A stretch of 27,057 nt of DNA from Pseudomonadota bacterium (GCA_023424215.1 JAFAEC010000051.1:1-27057); one strand, 5' to 3'; positions 6,774 to 17,084 are shown, counted from the first letter of the stretch. Notes: generated by a model from the sequence alone, not told the origin. Numbers and translations are program-made.

Positions 6774-8270
6774 ATGCAGAAGCCCCGCGCCGACCTCCGC
6801 CCGAACACCGCCGCCTTCGAGACCACGCCGCTGGTCAAGGCGACCGGCTTCCGGGAGTACGACGCGCGCTGGATTCTGGAGAAGGAGATCAACCTGCTCG
6901 GCATTCAGGCGCTTGGCCTCGGGCTGGCGACCTACATCCACGAGATCGGCCAGACGCCGCGCATCGTGGTCGGCCACGACTTCCGCTCCTACTCCCTGGC
7001 GGTGAAGCAGGCCCTGACGCTGGGCCTGCTCGAGGGCGGCATGGAGGTGCTGGACGTCGGCCTGGCCCTGTCGCCGATGGCCTATTTCGCCCAGTTCGCC
7101 CTGGACGCGCCCTGCGTGGCCATGGTCACCGCCAGCCACAACGAGAACGGCTGGACCGGGGTGAAGATGGGCGCCAATCCGCCGCTGACCTTCGGCCCCG
7201 ACGAGATCGGCCGACTGAAGGACATCGTGCTGGGCGGCGAGGGCAAGGCGCGCGGCGGCGGGACCCTGAGCCGGGTGGAGGACTTCCGCGAGCGCTACCT
7301 CGAGGAAGTCAGCAAGGTGAAGCTGAACCGGCCGATCCGCGTGGTCGCCGCCTGCGGCAACGGCACGGCCGGCGCCTTCGCGCCCGAGGCCCTGCGCCGC
7401 ATGGGGGCCGAGGTGATCGAGATGGACGCCGAGCTCGACTACACCTTCCCGAAGTACAACCCGAACCCCGAGGACCACGCCATGCTGGTCCAGATGGCGG
7501 CGAAGGTGAAGGAGACCGGGGCCGACCTGGCTCTGGGCTTCGACGGCGACGGCGATCGCTGCGGGGTGGTGGACGACACCGGCGAGGAGATCTTCGCCGA
7601 CAAGATCGGCCTGATGCTGGCCCGCGACCTGTCGAATCTGCACCCCAATTCGACCTTCGTCGTCGATGTGAAGTCGACCGGCCTCTACAAGACCGACGAG
7701 GTGCTGAAGGCCAACGGCGCCGAGACGGTCTACTGGAAGACCGGCCACTCCTACATCAAGCGCAAGACCGCCGAGGTCGGGGCGCTGGCCGGGTTCGAGA
7801 AGTCGGGTCACTTCTTCATGGCCGGGCCGCTGGGCCACGGCTACGACGACGGCATCGTGGCGGCCGGCGCCGTCCTGGCCATGCTGGACCGCAATCCGGG
7901 GAAGAAGCTCAGCGAGCTGAAGGCCGCCCTGCCGGCGGCCTGGACCAGCCTGACCATGAGCCCGCATTGCGACGACGAGCTCAAGTACGAGGTGCTGGAG
8001 CGGATCGTGAAGGAGTACGAGGACCTCGCGAACTCTGGCGGCGAGATTCTGGGGCGGAAGATCGTCGAGGCCATCACCGTCAACGGCGTGCGGGTGCATC
8101 TCGAGGACGGCTCCTGGGTGCTGGTGCGCGCCTCGTCCAACAAGCCGGAGCTGGTGGTGGTGGTGGAAAGCATGCGTTCCGAGGACGACATGCGCGCCCT
8201 GTTCCGCAACGAGGTGAAGCCGCGGCTGGCGAAGTACGCCGAGATCGGGGCCTACAACCAGGAAATCTGA
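6774..8270 (+). CDS. Phosphomannomutase/phosphoglucomutase
   Basis: The 498-aa product belongs to the alpha-D-phosphohexomutase superfamily and moves phosphate between C6 and C1 of mannose or glucose. This feeds GDP-mannose and UDP-glucose synthesis. All four active-site loops are visible: the phosphoserine loop TASHNENGW (Ser121), the metal loop DGDGDR (about 257-262), the sugar-specificity loop EKSGHF, and the phosphate-binding RASSNKPE near the C-terminus. The ATG at 6774 has AGGA upstream; the longer open frame to 6054 is antisense to gpmA. Together with galU downstream it could supply UDP-glucose. Whether it prefers mannose or glucose cannot be read from the sequence; the E-K-S-G-H loop is typical of PMM/PGM (AlgC type). 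Confidence 0.93.
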   Translation: MQKPRADLRPNTAAFETTPLVKATGFREYDARWILEKEINLLGIQALGLGLATYIHEIGQTPRIVVGHDFRSYSLAVKQALTLGLLEGGMEVLDVGLALSPMAYFAQFALDAPCVAMVTASHNENGWTGVKMGANPPLTFGPDEIGRLKDIVLGGEGKARGGGTLSRVEDFRERYLEEVSKVKLNRPIRVVAACGNGTAGAFAPEALRRMGAEVIEMDAELDYTFPKYNPNPEDHAMLVQMAAKVKETGADLALGFDGDGDRCGVVDDTGEEIFADKIGLMLARDLSNLHPNSTFVVDVKSTGLYKTDEVLKANGAETVYWKTGHSYIKRKTAEVGALAGFEKSGHFFMAGPLGHGYDDGIVAAGAVLAMLDRNPGKKLSELKAALPAAWTSLTMSPHCDDELKYEVLERIVKEYEDLANSGGEILGRKIVEAITVNGVRVHLEDGSWVLVRASSNKPELVVVVESMRSEDDMRALFRNEVKPRLAKYAEIGAYNQEI

Positions 8271-8279
8271 CGCGACGCT

Positions 8280-9404
8280 TCAGCCGACGGCGAGCAGCGA
8301 GACGAGACCGAGCGCCAGGCCGAGCAGCACCAGCAGCGAGAGGGTGACGGCCAGGGCGATGCGCGGGCCGGAGCGGGCCACGGCGCGGGCGTCGGTGCTG
8401 AGCCCCAGCGCGGCCATGGAGACCACCGTCAGGGCGGTGGCCGCCTGGTCCATCGGCGGCAGGGCGGCGGCCGGAATCAGCCCGAATGAGCGCGCGGCCA
8501 TCATCAGCAGGAAGCCGACGATGAACCATGGGACGAGGCGGCCGAGGGGCACGCCCCGCAGGCGGCCCATGACGCCGCCCGGTCCGCCCCGCCCCGCCCG
8601 CGCCGCGACGAACAGCGACAGGGCCAGCACCACGGGGCCGAGCATCAGGACGCGCACCAGCTTGATCAGGGTCCCCGTCTGGGTCGCCAACGCGCCGACC
8701 GGCATGGTGGCGGCCAGCACCTGGGGCACGGCGTAGACGGTCAGGCCGGCGACCACGCCGTAGGGCAGCTGGGACATCTCCAGGACGACGGCCACGAGCG
8801 GCAGGAGCAGCACCACGGCCACGCCGAGTACGGCGGTGAAGGCGATGGCGGCGGTCACCTCCTCCGGCTCGGCGTCGATGACGGGCGCCACGGCGACGAT
8901 GGCGGAGTTGCCGCAGATGCCGTTGCCGCAGGCGACCAGCATCGCCATCCGCGGCGGAAGGCGTAGCACCCGGCCGAGGCCGTAGGCGGCCGCGATGGCG
9001 ACGGCGACGACGGCGATGACGCCCAGCAGCAGGCCGGGGCCGATGGCGATCACCGTGGCGGCGCTGATCGAGGCGCCGAGCAGGACGACGGCGATCTCCA
9101 GCAGGGTGCGGGCGCCGAAGGCCACGCCGGGATGCACCGCCGCCGGCGGCGTCCAGAGGGTCCGGACGACGGCGCCGATGAGGATGGCCAGCACCACCGC
9201 GTCCAGCCACGCCCGTCCGAACAGCCGCAGCTCCAGGATCTCCGCGCCGAGAGCCGCGCCGGTGACGACCGCGCACAGCAACAGGCCCGGCGCGAGGGCC
9301 AGGGCGAGGGCCGCAGGGGACCGCCGGTCTGCCGGGGCGGAAGCGGGAATCATCGAAGCAGACTGCGCCGGAGCGGCGGCGGGTTCCATCGTTGTCTTGG
9401 TCAT
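8280..9404 (-). CDS. YeiH/UPF0324-family membrane protein, putative sulfate exporter
   Basis: The 374-aa product is a polytopic inner-membrane protein with about ten hydrophobic segments from residue 32 to the end. It carries the family signature ACGNGICGNSAIVAVAP (near 158-174) and the preceding LLGASIS helix. The family is annotated as putative sulfate exporters; direct evidence for transport is sparse. The N-terminal 30 residues are polar and Ala-rich, so a later ATG (codon 6 or 18) could also be the start. The gene converges on the hexomutase gene with only 9 bp between stops and is divergent from the DUF1232 gene with 33 bp between starts. Confidence 0.87.
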   Translation of the reverse strand: MTKTTMEPAAAPAQSASMIPASAPADRRSPAALALALAPGLLLCAVVTGAALGAEILELRLFGRAWLDAVVLAILIGAVVRTLWTPPAAVHPGVAFGARTLLEIAVVLLGASISAATVIAIGPGLLLGVIAVVAVAIAAAYGLGRVLRLPPRMAMLVACGNGICGNSAIVAVAPVIDAEPEEVTAAIAFTAVLGVAVVLLLPLVAVVLEMSQLPYGVVAGLTVYAVPQVLAATMPVGALATQTGTLIKLVRVLMLGPVVLALSLFVAARAGRGGPGGVMGRLRGVPLGRLVPWFIVGFLLMMAARSFGLIPAAALPPMDQAATALTVVSMAALGLSTDARAVARSGPRIALAVTLSLLVLLGLALGLVSLLAVG

Positions 9405-9437
9405 TGACCGCGTCGCCGCGCACTTCAGGGTGGGCGC

Positions 9438-9836
9438 GTGCGAACGAAGACCGGCGCAAATCTTCTGGACGCTGCCAGGGCATGGGCCCGAGGCCTGAAG
9501 GCCGACGTGATCGCGCTGTGGATCGCCGCGCGCGACCGCCGCACGCCGCCGGGCGCCAAGCTGCTCGCGGCGGCGGTGGCGGCCTATGCGCTGAGTCCGA
9601 TCGACCTGATCCCCGACTTCGTGCCTGTGCTCGGCTACGTCGACGACCTGCTGGTCGTGCCGCTGGGGATCTGGCTGGCGGTGCGGATGATCCCCCCGGC
9701 GCTGATGGCCGAATTCCGGGCGCGAGCCCGGTCCAGCGCGCGCCCTCCGGGGCGGGCCGGGGCCGTCGCGGTCGTGACGATCTGGATCGCGGGCGCCGCG
9801 TTTGCGGGATGGATGATCTGGCGGATGACGCGCTGA
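9438..9836 (+). CDS. DUF1232 (YkvA-family) small membrane protein
   Basis: The 132-aa product contains the DUF1232 hallmark YALSPIDLIPDFVPVLGYVDD (about residues 50-70), embedded in two hydrophobic segments. A third hydrophobic stretch lies near the C-terminus (about 108-128). The start is a GTG at 9438. The family is widespread and its function is unknown. Only 33 bp separate it from the divergent exporter gene, so their promoters must overlap each other or the coding ends. It ends 5 bp before the convergent glmM stop with no terminator between. Confidence 0.85.
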   Translation: MRTKTGANLLDAARAWARGLKADVIALWIAARDRRTPPGAKLLAAAVAAYALSPIDLIPDFVPVLGYVDDLLVVPLGIWLAVRMIPPALMAEFRARARSSARPPGRAGAVAVVTIWIAGAAFAGWMIWRMTR

Positions 9837-9841
9837 AGCGC

Positions 9842-11191
9842 CTACCCCGCCGCCTTCACCGCCGCCGCGACGTCGGCCACCACCGACTTCACCAGCGCCT
9901 CGTCGTCGCCCTCGGCCATGACCCGGATCAGCTTCTCGGTGCCGGAGGGGCGGACCAGCAGGCGGCCCACGCCGGCGAGGCGGGCCTCGGCGTCGGCGAT
10001 GGCGGCCTTGACCGCCTCGCTCTCCAGCGGCTTGCCGGCGGTGTAGCGGACGTTCTCGAGGCGTTGCGGCACCTTGTCGAACTGCTTGGCCAGCTCACTC
10101 ATCGGGCGGCCGCTCTCGACCAGCACGGCGAGCACCTGGAGGGCCGACATCAGGCCGTCGCCGGTGGTGGCGTAGTCGTGCAGGATGATGTGGCCCGACT
10201 GCTCGCCGCCGAGGTTGAAGCCCTTCTCGCGCATCCGCTCCATGACGTAGCGGTCGCCGACCTTGGTCCGCTCCAGCGTCAGGCCCTCGGCCTCGAGCCG
10301 GCGTTCCAGCCCCAGGTTGGACATGACGGTGGCGACGAGGCCGCCGCCCTTGAGCTGGCCGCGGCGGGCCCAGTCGAGGGCGACCATGGCCATGATCTGG
10401 TCGCCGTCGACGACCTGGCCCTTCTCGTCGCAGATGATCACCCGGTCGGCGTCGCCGTCCAGCGCGATGCCGATGTCGGCGCGGTACATGCGCACCGCCT
10501 CGGCCAGGGCGTCGGGGTGGGTCGAGCCGCACTCGGCGTTGATGTTCAGGCCGTTCGGCTCGACGCCGACGGCGCAGACCTCGGCGCCGAGCTCGTAGAG
10601 GGTCGTCGGGGCGACCTTGTAGCCGGCCCCGTTGGCGCAATCGACGGCGATGCGCAGGCCCTGCAGGCTGAGCCCCTTGGGGAAGCTGGCCTTGGCGATC
10701 TCGACATAGCGGGCCTGGGCGTCGTCGATGCGCTTGACCCGTCCGAGGCCGTCCGGCGGGGCGAGGTCGGCGTCGAGCGCCTCGTCCATCATCGATTCGA
10801 TCTTCAGCTCGACCGCGTCGGACAGCTTGTAGCCGTCCGGCCCGAACAGCTTGATGCCGTTGTCGAGGTAGGAGTTGTGCGAGGCCGAGATCATCACCCC
10901 GATGTCGGCGCGCATCGAGCGGGTCATCATGGCCACGCCCGGCGTCGGCAGCGGTCCGAAGGTGCGCACGTCCATGCCGGCGGCCGAGAAGCCGGCGACG
11001 AGGGCCGGCTCGATCATATAGCCCGACAGGCGGGTGTCCTTGCCGATGACGACCAGGTGGCGGCGGTCGTCGGAAGACATGAACATGCGGCCCGCGGCGA
11101 GGCCCACCCGCAGGGCCACCTCGGCGGTCATCGGGTGGGTGTTGGCGCGCCCGCGGATGCCGTCGGTGCCGAAATAGCGTCTCTCGCCCAA
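9842..11191 (-). CDS. glmM: Phosphoglucosamine mutase
   Basis: The 449-aa product converts glucosamine-6-phosphate to glucosamine-1-phosphate, the second step towards UDP-GlcNAc for peptidoglycan and lipopolysaccharide. Visible are FGTDGIRG at the N-terminus, the phosphoserine loop [14 protein letters not shown] (Ser104), the metal loop DGDADR, the GlcN-specific loop GGEQSGHI and the phosphate loop [12 protein letters not shown]. The start is a TTG at 11191-11189. No ATG or GTG lies upstream of the obligatory GTDGIRG, and GAGGAA sits about 9 nt before the TTG. It is divergent from glmS, which makes its substrate, across a 173-bp shared region. It is distinct from the PMM/PGM at 6774, whose specificity loop is EKSGH. 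Confidence 0.96.
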   Translation of the reverse strand: MGERRYFGTDGIRGRANTHPMTAEVALRVGLAAGRMFMSSDDRRHLVVIGKDTRLSGYMIEPALVAGFSAAGMDVRTFGPLPTPGVAMMTRSMRADIGVMISASHNSYLDNGIKLFGPDGYKLSDAVELKIESMMDEALDADLAPPDGLGRVKRIDDAQARYVEIAKASFPKGLSLQGLRIAVDCANGAGYKVAPTTLYELGAEVCAVGVEPNGLNINAECGSTHPDALAEAVRMYRADIGIALDGDADRVIICDEKGQVVDGDQIMAMVALDWARRGQLKGGGLVATVMSNLGLERRLEAEGLTLERTKVGDRYVMERMREKGFNLGGEQSGHIILHDYATTGDGLMSALQVLAVLVESGRPMSELAKQFDKVPQRLENVRYTAGKPLESEAVKAAIADAEARLAGVGRLLVRPSGTEKLIRVMAEGDDEALVKSVVADVAAAVKAAG

Positions 11192-11320
11192 GTTCTGTTT
11201 TCCTCGCTCAGCCCGCTGAAGTTGCGCAGAAATCTTGCGAAACCGCTTTTCAGGTGCAATTCCCGGCTCGTGTCGCCTAAACCGGCGCCCACAGTCCGGG
11301 TCGGCTTAGACCGTCCAGAG

Positions 11321-11349
11321 GTCCCGCGCCAAGCGCGGGCGACATTTTT
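11321..11349 (+). terminator. Terminator-like hairpin in the glmS leader (possible attenuator)
   Basis: CCCGCGC (11323-11329) and GCGCGGG (11333-11339) form a perfect 7-bp stem with a 3-nt loop. With a 2-nt bulge the stem extends through GTC/GAC (11321-11323 with 11341-11343). It is followed by A and five T residues (11345-11349). It ends 15 nt before the glmS ATG and no other plus-strand gene precedes it. If real it would cut or tune glmS transcripts in their own leader. The bulge and short T-run make it weaker than the other terminators here. Confidence 0.4.
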
Positions 11350-11364
11350 CCAGGGGTCTCATCC

Positions 11365-13179
<1,815 letters not shown>

Positions 13180-13234
13180 TCGCTTCCGCCCGCGGATGCG
13201 TTAGGGTCGCCGCCTTCGCTGTTCAGGACATCGC

Positions 13235-14113
13235 ATGACTTCGCCCCCCCGCCGTCTCCGCAAGGCCGTGCTGCCGGTCGCAGGCCTCGGCACCCGGGTG
13301 CTGCCCGGCACCAAGACCACGCCCAAGGAGTTGCTCAACGTCGTCGACCGGCCGATCCTGAGCTACATCGTCGAGGAGGCGCGCGAGGCGGGGATCGAGC
13401 ACATCGTCTTCGTCACCGGTCGCGCCAAGCAGGCGATCGAGGACTATTTCGATCACCAGGTCGAGCTGGAGGCCCAGCTGGAGGCCAAGGGCAAGACCGA
13501 CATCCTCGAGATGATGAACGCCGAACTGGCCCAGGCCGGGGAGATGAGCTTCACCCGCCAGATGCAGCCCAAGGGGCTGGGCCACGCGGTCTGGTGCGCG
13601 CGCGACATCGTCGGCGACGAGCCGTTCGCCGTGATCCTGCCGGACGTCATCGTCGACGCCCAGCCGGGCGCCCTGAAGCAGCTGGCCGACGTCTACGCCG
13701 AGGTCGGCGGCAACGTCATCGGCGTGGAACAGGTGCCGCACGAGCTGACCCACAAGTACGGCATCGTCGACCCGGAGGCCCGCGACGGCCGGCGCATCCG
13801 CATGAAGGGCATGGTCGAGAAGCCGCCGCGCGGCGAGGCGCCCTCGAACCTGTCGATCTCGGGCCGCTACATCCTGCAGCCGGAAATCTTCGCCATTCTC
13901 GAGAATACCGAGCGCGGGGCCGGCGGGGAGATCCAGCTGACCGACGGCATGGCGCGGCTGATGCGCAGCCAGTCCTTCACCGCCGTCGAGTACGAGGGCG
14001 TGACCCACGACTGCGGCGACAAGATCGGCCTGCTGCGCGCCAATGTGGCGCTGGCGCTGAAGCGGCCCGACCTGGGCGAGGCGGCGCGGGCGGCGGTGTC
14101 GGCCCTGCTCTAG
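13235..14113 (+). CDS. galU: UTP-glucose-1-phosphate uridylyltransferase
   Basis: The 292-aa product forms UDP-glucose from UTP and glucose-1-phosphate. The nucleotidyltransferase start VLPVAGLGTRVLPGTKTTPKELL (about 11-33) carries the G-x-G-T-R and P-K-E-L signatures; LPDVIVD is the metal site, MVEKP the substrate lysine segment and GGEIQLTDG a conserved loop near 230. Length fits bacterial GalU. It follows glmS by 55 bp on the same strand with AGGA before the ATG, so the two are probably co-transcribed. Its stop is 5 bp from the convergent small lipoprotein gene, without a terminator. The product would serve envelope polysaccharide and glycolipid synthesis together with the hexomutase at 6774. 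Confidence 0.95.
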   Translation: MTSPPRRLRKAVLPVAGLGTRVLPGTKTTPKELLNVVDRPILSYIVEEAREAGIEHIVFVTGRAKQAIEDYFDHQVELEAQLEAKGKTDILEMMNAELAQAGEMSFTRQMQPKGLGHAVWCARDIVGDEPFAVILPDVIVDAQPGALKQLADVYAEVGGNVIGVEQVPHELTHKYGIVDPEARDGRRIRMKGMVEKPPRGEAPSNLSISGRYILQPEIFAILENTERGAGGEIQLTDGMARLMRSQSFTAVEYEGVTHDCGDKIGLLRANVALALKRPDLGEAARAAVSALL

Positions 14114-14118
14114 GTCCG

Positions 14119-14337
14119 TCAGCCGCCGGGCAGGCGCGAGGCGCCGCCGGTGATGCGGCAGACGTTGTCGACCTCCGGCCGGCCCGTGATCGGGCCGCCC
14201 GACGGCACGAGAACGCCGCCGCGCTCGCGGCAGCTCCGCTCGAGCTCCGAAAGACGTTCGGCCGTGCTCTCCAACGGCGGGCCGCCCGCGCAGGCCGAGA
14301 GAATCAGGGCGGCGACGGCCGGCGTCAGCGCGCGCAT
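14119..14337 (-). CDS. Small lipoprotein, second of a tandem pair
   Basis: The 72-aa product has a short signal, MRALTPAVAALILSAC, with lipobox LSAC, so the mature lipoprotein would be about 57 residues. The mature part contains a short charged helix (about 26-38), CRERGGVLVPSG, and GRPEVDNVCRITGG near the end. Two cysteines beyond the lipid-bearing one could form a disulfide. The second half is clearly homologous to the preceding gene product, at 14339-14566, pointing to tandem duplication. Its ATG lies 1 nt after that gene's stop, so the pair is translationally coupled. The longer open frame upstream lacks a signal and is not used. No family function is known to me. Confidence 0.75.
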   Translation of the reverse strand: MRALTPAVAALILSACAGGPPLESTAERLSELERSCRERGGVLVPSGGPITGRPEVDNVCRITGGASRLPGG

Positions 14338-14338
14338 G

Positions 14339-14566
14339 TCAGCCCCCGTTCGGCACGCGGCCGGTCTGGCCGGTGATCTTGCACACATTGTCCACCGCCG
14401 GCCGGCCACTCTGCGACCCGGTCGGGGAGAGGATGCCGCCGCGCGCCTCGCAGTCCGCGGCCAGACGGCGCAGCTCGTCGTTGTAGTAGTCCCCGTCCGC
14501 GGTGGTGGCGCAGGCCGACACGGCGAGGCCGAGGGCGAGAGGGGCGCAGGCGATCAGGATACGCAT
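14339..14566 (-). CDS. Small lipoprotein, first of a tandem pair
   Basis: The 75-aa product starts MRILIACAPLALGLAVSAC, with lipobox VSAC. The mature part has a helix with DELRRLAADCEARGGIL, then GRPAVDNVCKITGQTGRVPNGG, which matches the downstream paralogue at most positions, including both cysteines. An AAGGAG ribosome site precedes the ATG at 14566 at good spacing, which favours it over the ATG nine codons upstream. It lies 23 bp after the alpha/beta-hydrolase gene on the same strand, giving a three-gene run. It is probably periplasmic and membrane anchored; function is unknown. Confidence 0.78.
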   Translation of the reverse strand: MRILIACAPLALGLAVSACATTADGDYYNDELRRLAADCEARGGILSPTGSQSGRPAVDNVCKITGQTGRVPNGG

Positions 14567-14589
14567 GACGGTCTCCTTGCAGGTCCGTC

Positions 14590-15342
14590 TCATATAAGCG
14601 CCGCCCCGCGCGTCCGTTCAATGGCCTCGACCAGCCGCGACAGGTCGCGCGGCGTGGACAGCCGGTGGTCGCCGCCCTCGATCAGGTCCAGCCGCACGTC
14701 GCCGCCGGTCAGCCGTTCGGCGATCAGGGCGGCGTGACGCCACGGCACGACGTCGTCGGCGCGCCCCTGCAGGATGTGCACGAGAGCGGCGATCGGGATC
14801 GGGGCGTCCAGCAGCAGCCAGTCGCGCGCCTCCTCGAACATGCGGCGGGTGAGGACGTATTCGCCCAGCCCTTCCTCGACCATCAGGGTCTCGCCGTCGC
14901 GCAGGATGGCCTGACGCTGGTGGTCTGCGAGGTCGGGCCACATCAGCCGCTCGGTGAAATCCGGGGCCGGGTTCACCAGCACAAGGCCGTGCAGTCGCTC
15001 CGGCCGGGCCACGGCGAGCAGCAGGGCGATCCAGCCGCCCATGGACGAGCCGACCGGGATCACCGGCCCCTCGAGGCTGTCGACCAGGGCGATGGCGTCC
15101 TCGCGCCAGCGGCCGATGGTCGCCTGCCGCCAGTCGCCGGAGGAGGCGCCGTGGGCGAAGTGGTCGTAGCGCACGAAGCTCCAGCCGCGCTCGCGGGCGG
15201 CGGCGTCCAGCGCCAGCGCCTTGGTCCCTTCCATGTCCGAGCGGAAGCCGCCGATCCACAGCACCGTCGGGGCCGCGCCCCGGACCCGCTTCAGGGCCAG
15301 GGTCTCGCCGTCCGGCCGGCCGAGGCGTTCGATATCGTCCAT
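14590..15342 (-). CDS. Alpha/beta-hydrolase family protein
   Basis: The 250-aa product is a serine hydrolase of the alpha/beta fold. Visible are the strand and oxyanion segment VLWIGGFRSDMEGTKA (27-42), the nucleophile elbow GSSMGGW (Ser100), a likely acid in LQGRADDVVPW, and the histidine in GGDHRLS near the C-terminus. The early part resembles small bacterial esterases related to ABHD10-type acyl esterases; this is an impression from sequence only, and the substrate is unknown. No signal peptide, so it is cytoplasmic. The ATG at 15342 follows GAGAGGAA; the longer open frame runs antisense through the glycosyltransferase. It is divergent from that gene by 70 bp. Confidence 0.87.
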   Translation of the reverse strand: MDDIERLGRPDGETLALKRVRGAAPTVLWIGGFRSDMEGTKALALDAAARERGWSFVRYDHFAHGASSGDWRQATIGRWREDAIALVDSLEGPVIPVGSSMGGWIALLLAVARPERLHGLVLVNPAPDFTERLMWPDLADHQRQAILRDGETLMVEEGLGEYVLTRRMFEEARDWLLLDAPIPIAALVHILQGRADDVVPWRHAALIAERLTGGDVRLDLIEGGDHRLSTPRDLSRLVEAIERTRGAALI

Positions 15343-15412
15343 GCCGTTCCTCTCGCGAAATCGTTCGCGGACTGATAGCGAACCCCGGCAAGCGAAGCGA
15401 AGGCCAAAGCGC

Positions 15413-16378
15413 GTGTCCGAACCCAGGGTCCTGTTCGTCACCTCCAACCGCATCGGCGACTGCGTCATCTCCTCGGGGGTGATCCGGGAGATCGGGCGGC
15501 AAATCCCCGGCGCGCGCATCACCGTCGCCTGCGGCCGGCCGCCGGCGCCCTTCTTCCGCTCGGCGCCGGGCGTGGAGCGGGTCATCGTCCTCGACAAGAA
15601 GAAGCTGGCCGGACACTGGTTCGACCTCTGGAAACAGGTCGTCGGGACCCGCTGGGACCTGGTCATCGACATCCGCGGTTCGGCGCTGAGCTATCTCGTC
15701 CCGGCCCGGCGGCGGGTGGTCTACAACCGCTCGTGGGAGACCGGGCTGCGCAAGGTCGAGATGGTGTCGCGGCTGATGGGGTCGGAGACGCCGCTGGAGC
15801 CGGAGATCTTCCTCGACGACCGCGCCCGCGCCGAGGCGGCGGCGGTGATCGATCCGCAGCTGACGGGCGGCGCGGGGCCCGGGCCGATCATCGCCCTGGC
15901 GCCGATCGCCCACCAGCCGGGCAAGAGCTGGCCGGCCGACCGCTGGGGCCAGCTGGTCGAGCGGCTGATGGCCGAACCGCGCTTCGCCGGCTGGCGCTTC
16001 ATGCCGGTGGGCGGGCCGGGCGACCGGCCGCCGGCGACCCCGGCGCTGGAGACGGCCGTGGAGCGGGCCATCGACTTCGTCGGCAAGGGCGACATCCTCG
16101 CCTCGGCCGCGGCGATCGACCGGGCGGCCCTGTTCGTCGGCAACGATTCCGGCCTGATGCACGTGGCGGCGGCGCTGGGCCGCCCGACGCTGGGCCTATT
16201 CGGGCCCACCGAATGGTGGCTCTACGGACCATGGGGCCCCCGCACGCGGACGGTGGCGTCCAACGGGACGCGCGGCGAATTCGCGCCGATCGAGGACCTG
16301 ACGGTCGAACGTGTCTTTTCCGCCGTGATCGACCTCCACGACGCCTTCATCGGGGCGGAAAGGCCCGTCCAGCCTTGA
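15413..16378 (+). CDS. Glycosyltransferase family 9 (heptosyltransferase-like)
   Basis: The 321-aa product has the GT9/GT-B architecture of ADP-heptose:LPS heptosyltransferases. The N-terminal Rossmann half begins RVLFVTSNRIGDCVISSGVI, with the family's G-D ahead of a long helix. The C-terminal half carries APIAHQPGKSWPADRW and the signature GNDSGLMHVAAALGRPTLGLFGPT. It probably transfers a heptose or related sugar during lipopolysaccharide core synthesis on the inner face of the membrane. I chose the GTG at 15413 because conserved sequence begins five codons later and AAGG lies upstream. In-frame ATGs further upstream would run into the divergent hydrolase gene. It does not neighbour other LPS genes here. 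Confidence 0.87.
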   Translation: MSEPRVLFVTSNRIGDCVISSGVIREIGRQIPGARITVACGRPPAPFFRSAPGVERVIVLDKKKLAGHWFDLWKQVVGTRWDLVIDIRGSALSYLVPARRRVVYNRSWETGLRKVEMVSRLMGSETPLEPEIFLDDRARAEAAAVIDPQLTGGAGPGPIIALAPIAHQPGKSWPADRWGQLVERLMAEPRFAGWRFMPVGGPGDRPPATPALETAVERAIDFVGKGDILASAAAIDRAALFVGNDSGLMHVAAALGRPTLGLFGPTEWWLYGPWGPRTRTVASNGTRGEFAPIEDLTVERVFSAVIDLHDAFIGAERPVQP

Positions 16379-16405
16379 AGAACAGGGCTTTCGCGGTCAT
16401 ATAGC
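16375..16405 (+). promoter_or_regulatory. Candidate infC promoter
   Basis: TTGAAG (16375-16380) and TATAGC (16400-16405) are separated by 19 bp, and a CATATA reading gives 17 bp. The -35 overlaps the glycosyltransferase stop codon. This would leave a leader of about 80 nt before infC. The AT-containing patch stands out from its GC-rich surroundings, but the match is modest. Confidence 0.25.
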
Positions 16406-16488
16406 GACCTGAGGGGAACGCCGCGATCCGTCGCGCGCTTCGCCTCGTCAGAACACGCCGTCCTCGACCACATAAGGAAACGACGCCC

Positions 16489-17022
16489 ATTCGCCGTCCC
16501 ATGCAAGCGCCGCCCGTGAAGGACGGGCCGCGTATGAACCAGGATATCCGCGCCCCCCGCGTGCTGCTCATCGACCAGCACGGCGAGAAGCAGGGGGTCA
16601 TGCCCACCTCCGCCGCCCTCGAGGCCGCCGAGGAGGCCGGGCTGGACCTGGTCGAGATCGTCGCCACGGCCGATCCGCCGGTGGCCAAGATCCTCGATTA
16701 CGGCAAGTTCCGCTTCCAGGAGCAGAAGAAGAAGGCCGAGGCGCGCAAGCGCCAGAAGGTCGTCGAGCTGAAGGAAATCAAGCTCCGGCCGAACATCGAC
16801 CAGCACGACTACGACGTGAAGGCCCGGGCCATGACGCGCTTCTTCGAGGAGGGCGACAAGGTCAAGGTCACCCTGCGCTTCCGCGGCCGCGAGATGGCCC
16901 ACCCCGAACTGGGCATGAAGCTGCTCAACAAGGTCCAGGCGGACTTCGAGGAAGTGGCCAAGGTCGAGTACGCGCCGCGCATGGAAGGCCGGCAAATGAT
17001 CATGATCCTCGCCCCGAGGTGA
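16489..17022 (+). CDS. infC: Translation initiation factor IF-3 (probable ATT start)
   Basis: The 177-aa product binds the 30S subunit and checks the start codon and initiator tRNA. The N-domain (about 17-85) contains [20 protein letters not shown] and [13 protein letters not shown], and the C-domain contains [18 protein letters not shown] and the MIMILAP end. The first ATG in frame is at 16501, but AAGGA at 16474-16478 is 22 nt before it and only 10 nt before an in-frame ATT at 16489. Starting there gives [15 protein letters not shown], matching the R-R-P beginning I recall for alphaproteobacterial IF-3. Rare start codons are known in infC (AUU in E. coli) and let IF-3 repress its own translation. 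If ATG is used, the protein is 173 aa. Confidence 0.95.
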   Translation: MRRPMQAPPVKDGPRMNQDIRAPRVLLIDQHGEKQGVMPTSAALEAAEEAGLDLVEIVATADPPVAKILDYGKFRFQEQKKKAEARKRQKVVELKEIKLRPNIDQHDYDVKARAMTRFFEEGDKVKVTLRFRGREMAHPELGMKLLNKVQADFEEVAKVEYAPRMEGRQMIMILAPR

Positions 17023-17046
17023 GCGGCGGATCGAGCCGATGATTCC

Positions 17047-17084
17047 AACGCCCCGGCCGGAAACGGCCGGGGCGTTTTCGTTTC
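17047..17084 (+). terminator. Rho-independent terminator after infC
   Basis: AACGCCCCGGCCG (17047-17059) and CGGCCGGGGCGTT (17064-17076) form a perfect 13-bp stem closed by a GAAA tetraloop and followed by a T-rich run. It lies 24 bp after the IF-3 stop and 32 bp before the MFS gene start, so infC is probably transcribed apart from the genes that follow. Confidence 0.92.

Noticed and set aside
6762..8099. 445-aa minus-strand open frame opposite the hexomutase
   Set aside because: Antisense shadow rich in His, Val, Gly and Leu; the opposite strand has all hexomutase active-site loops.
16501..16503. ATG at 16501 as infC start
   Set aside because: The only good ribosome site is spaced for the ATT at 16489; the ATG remains possible but is less likely.
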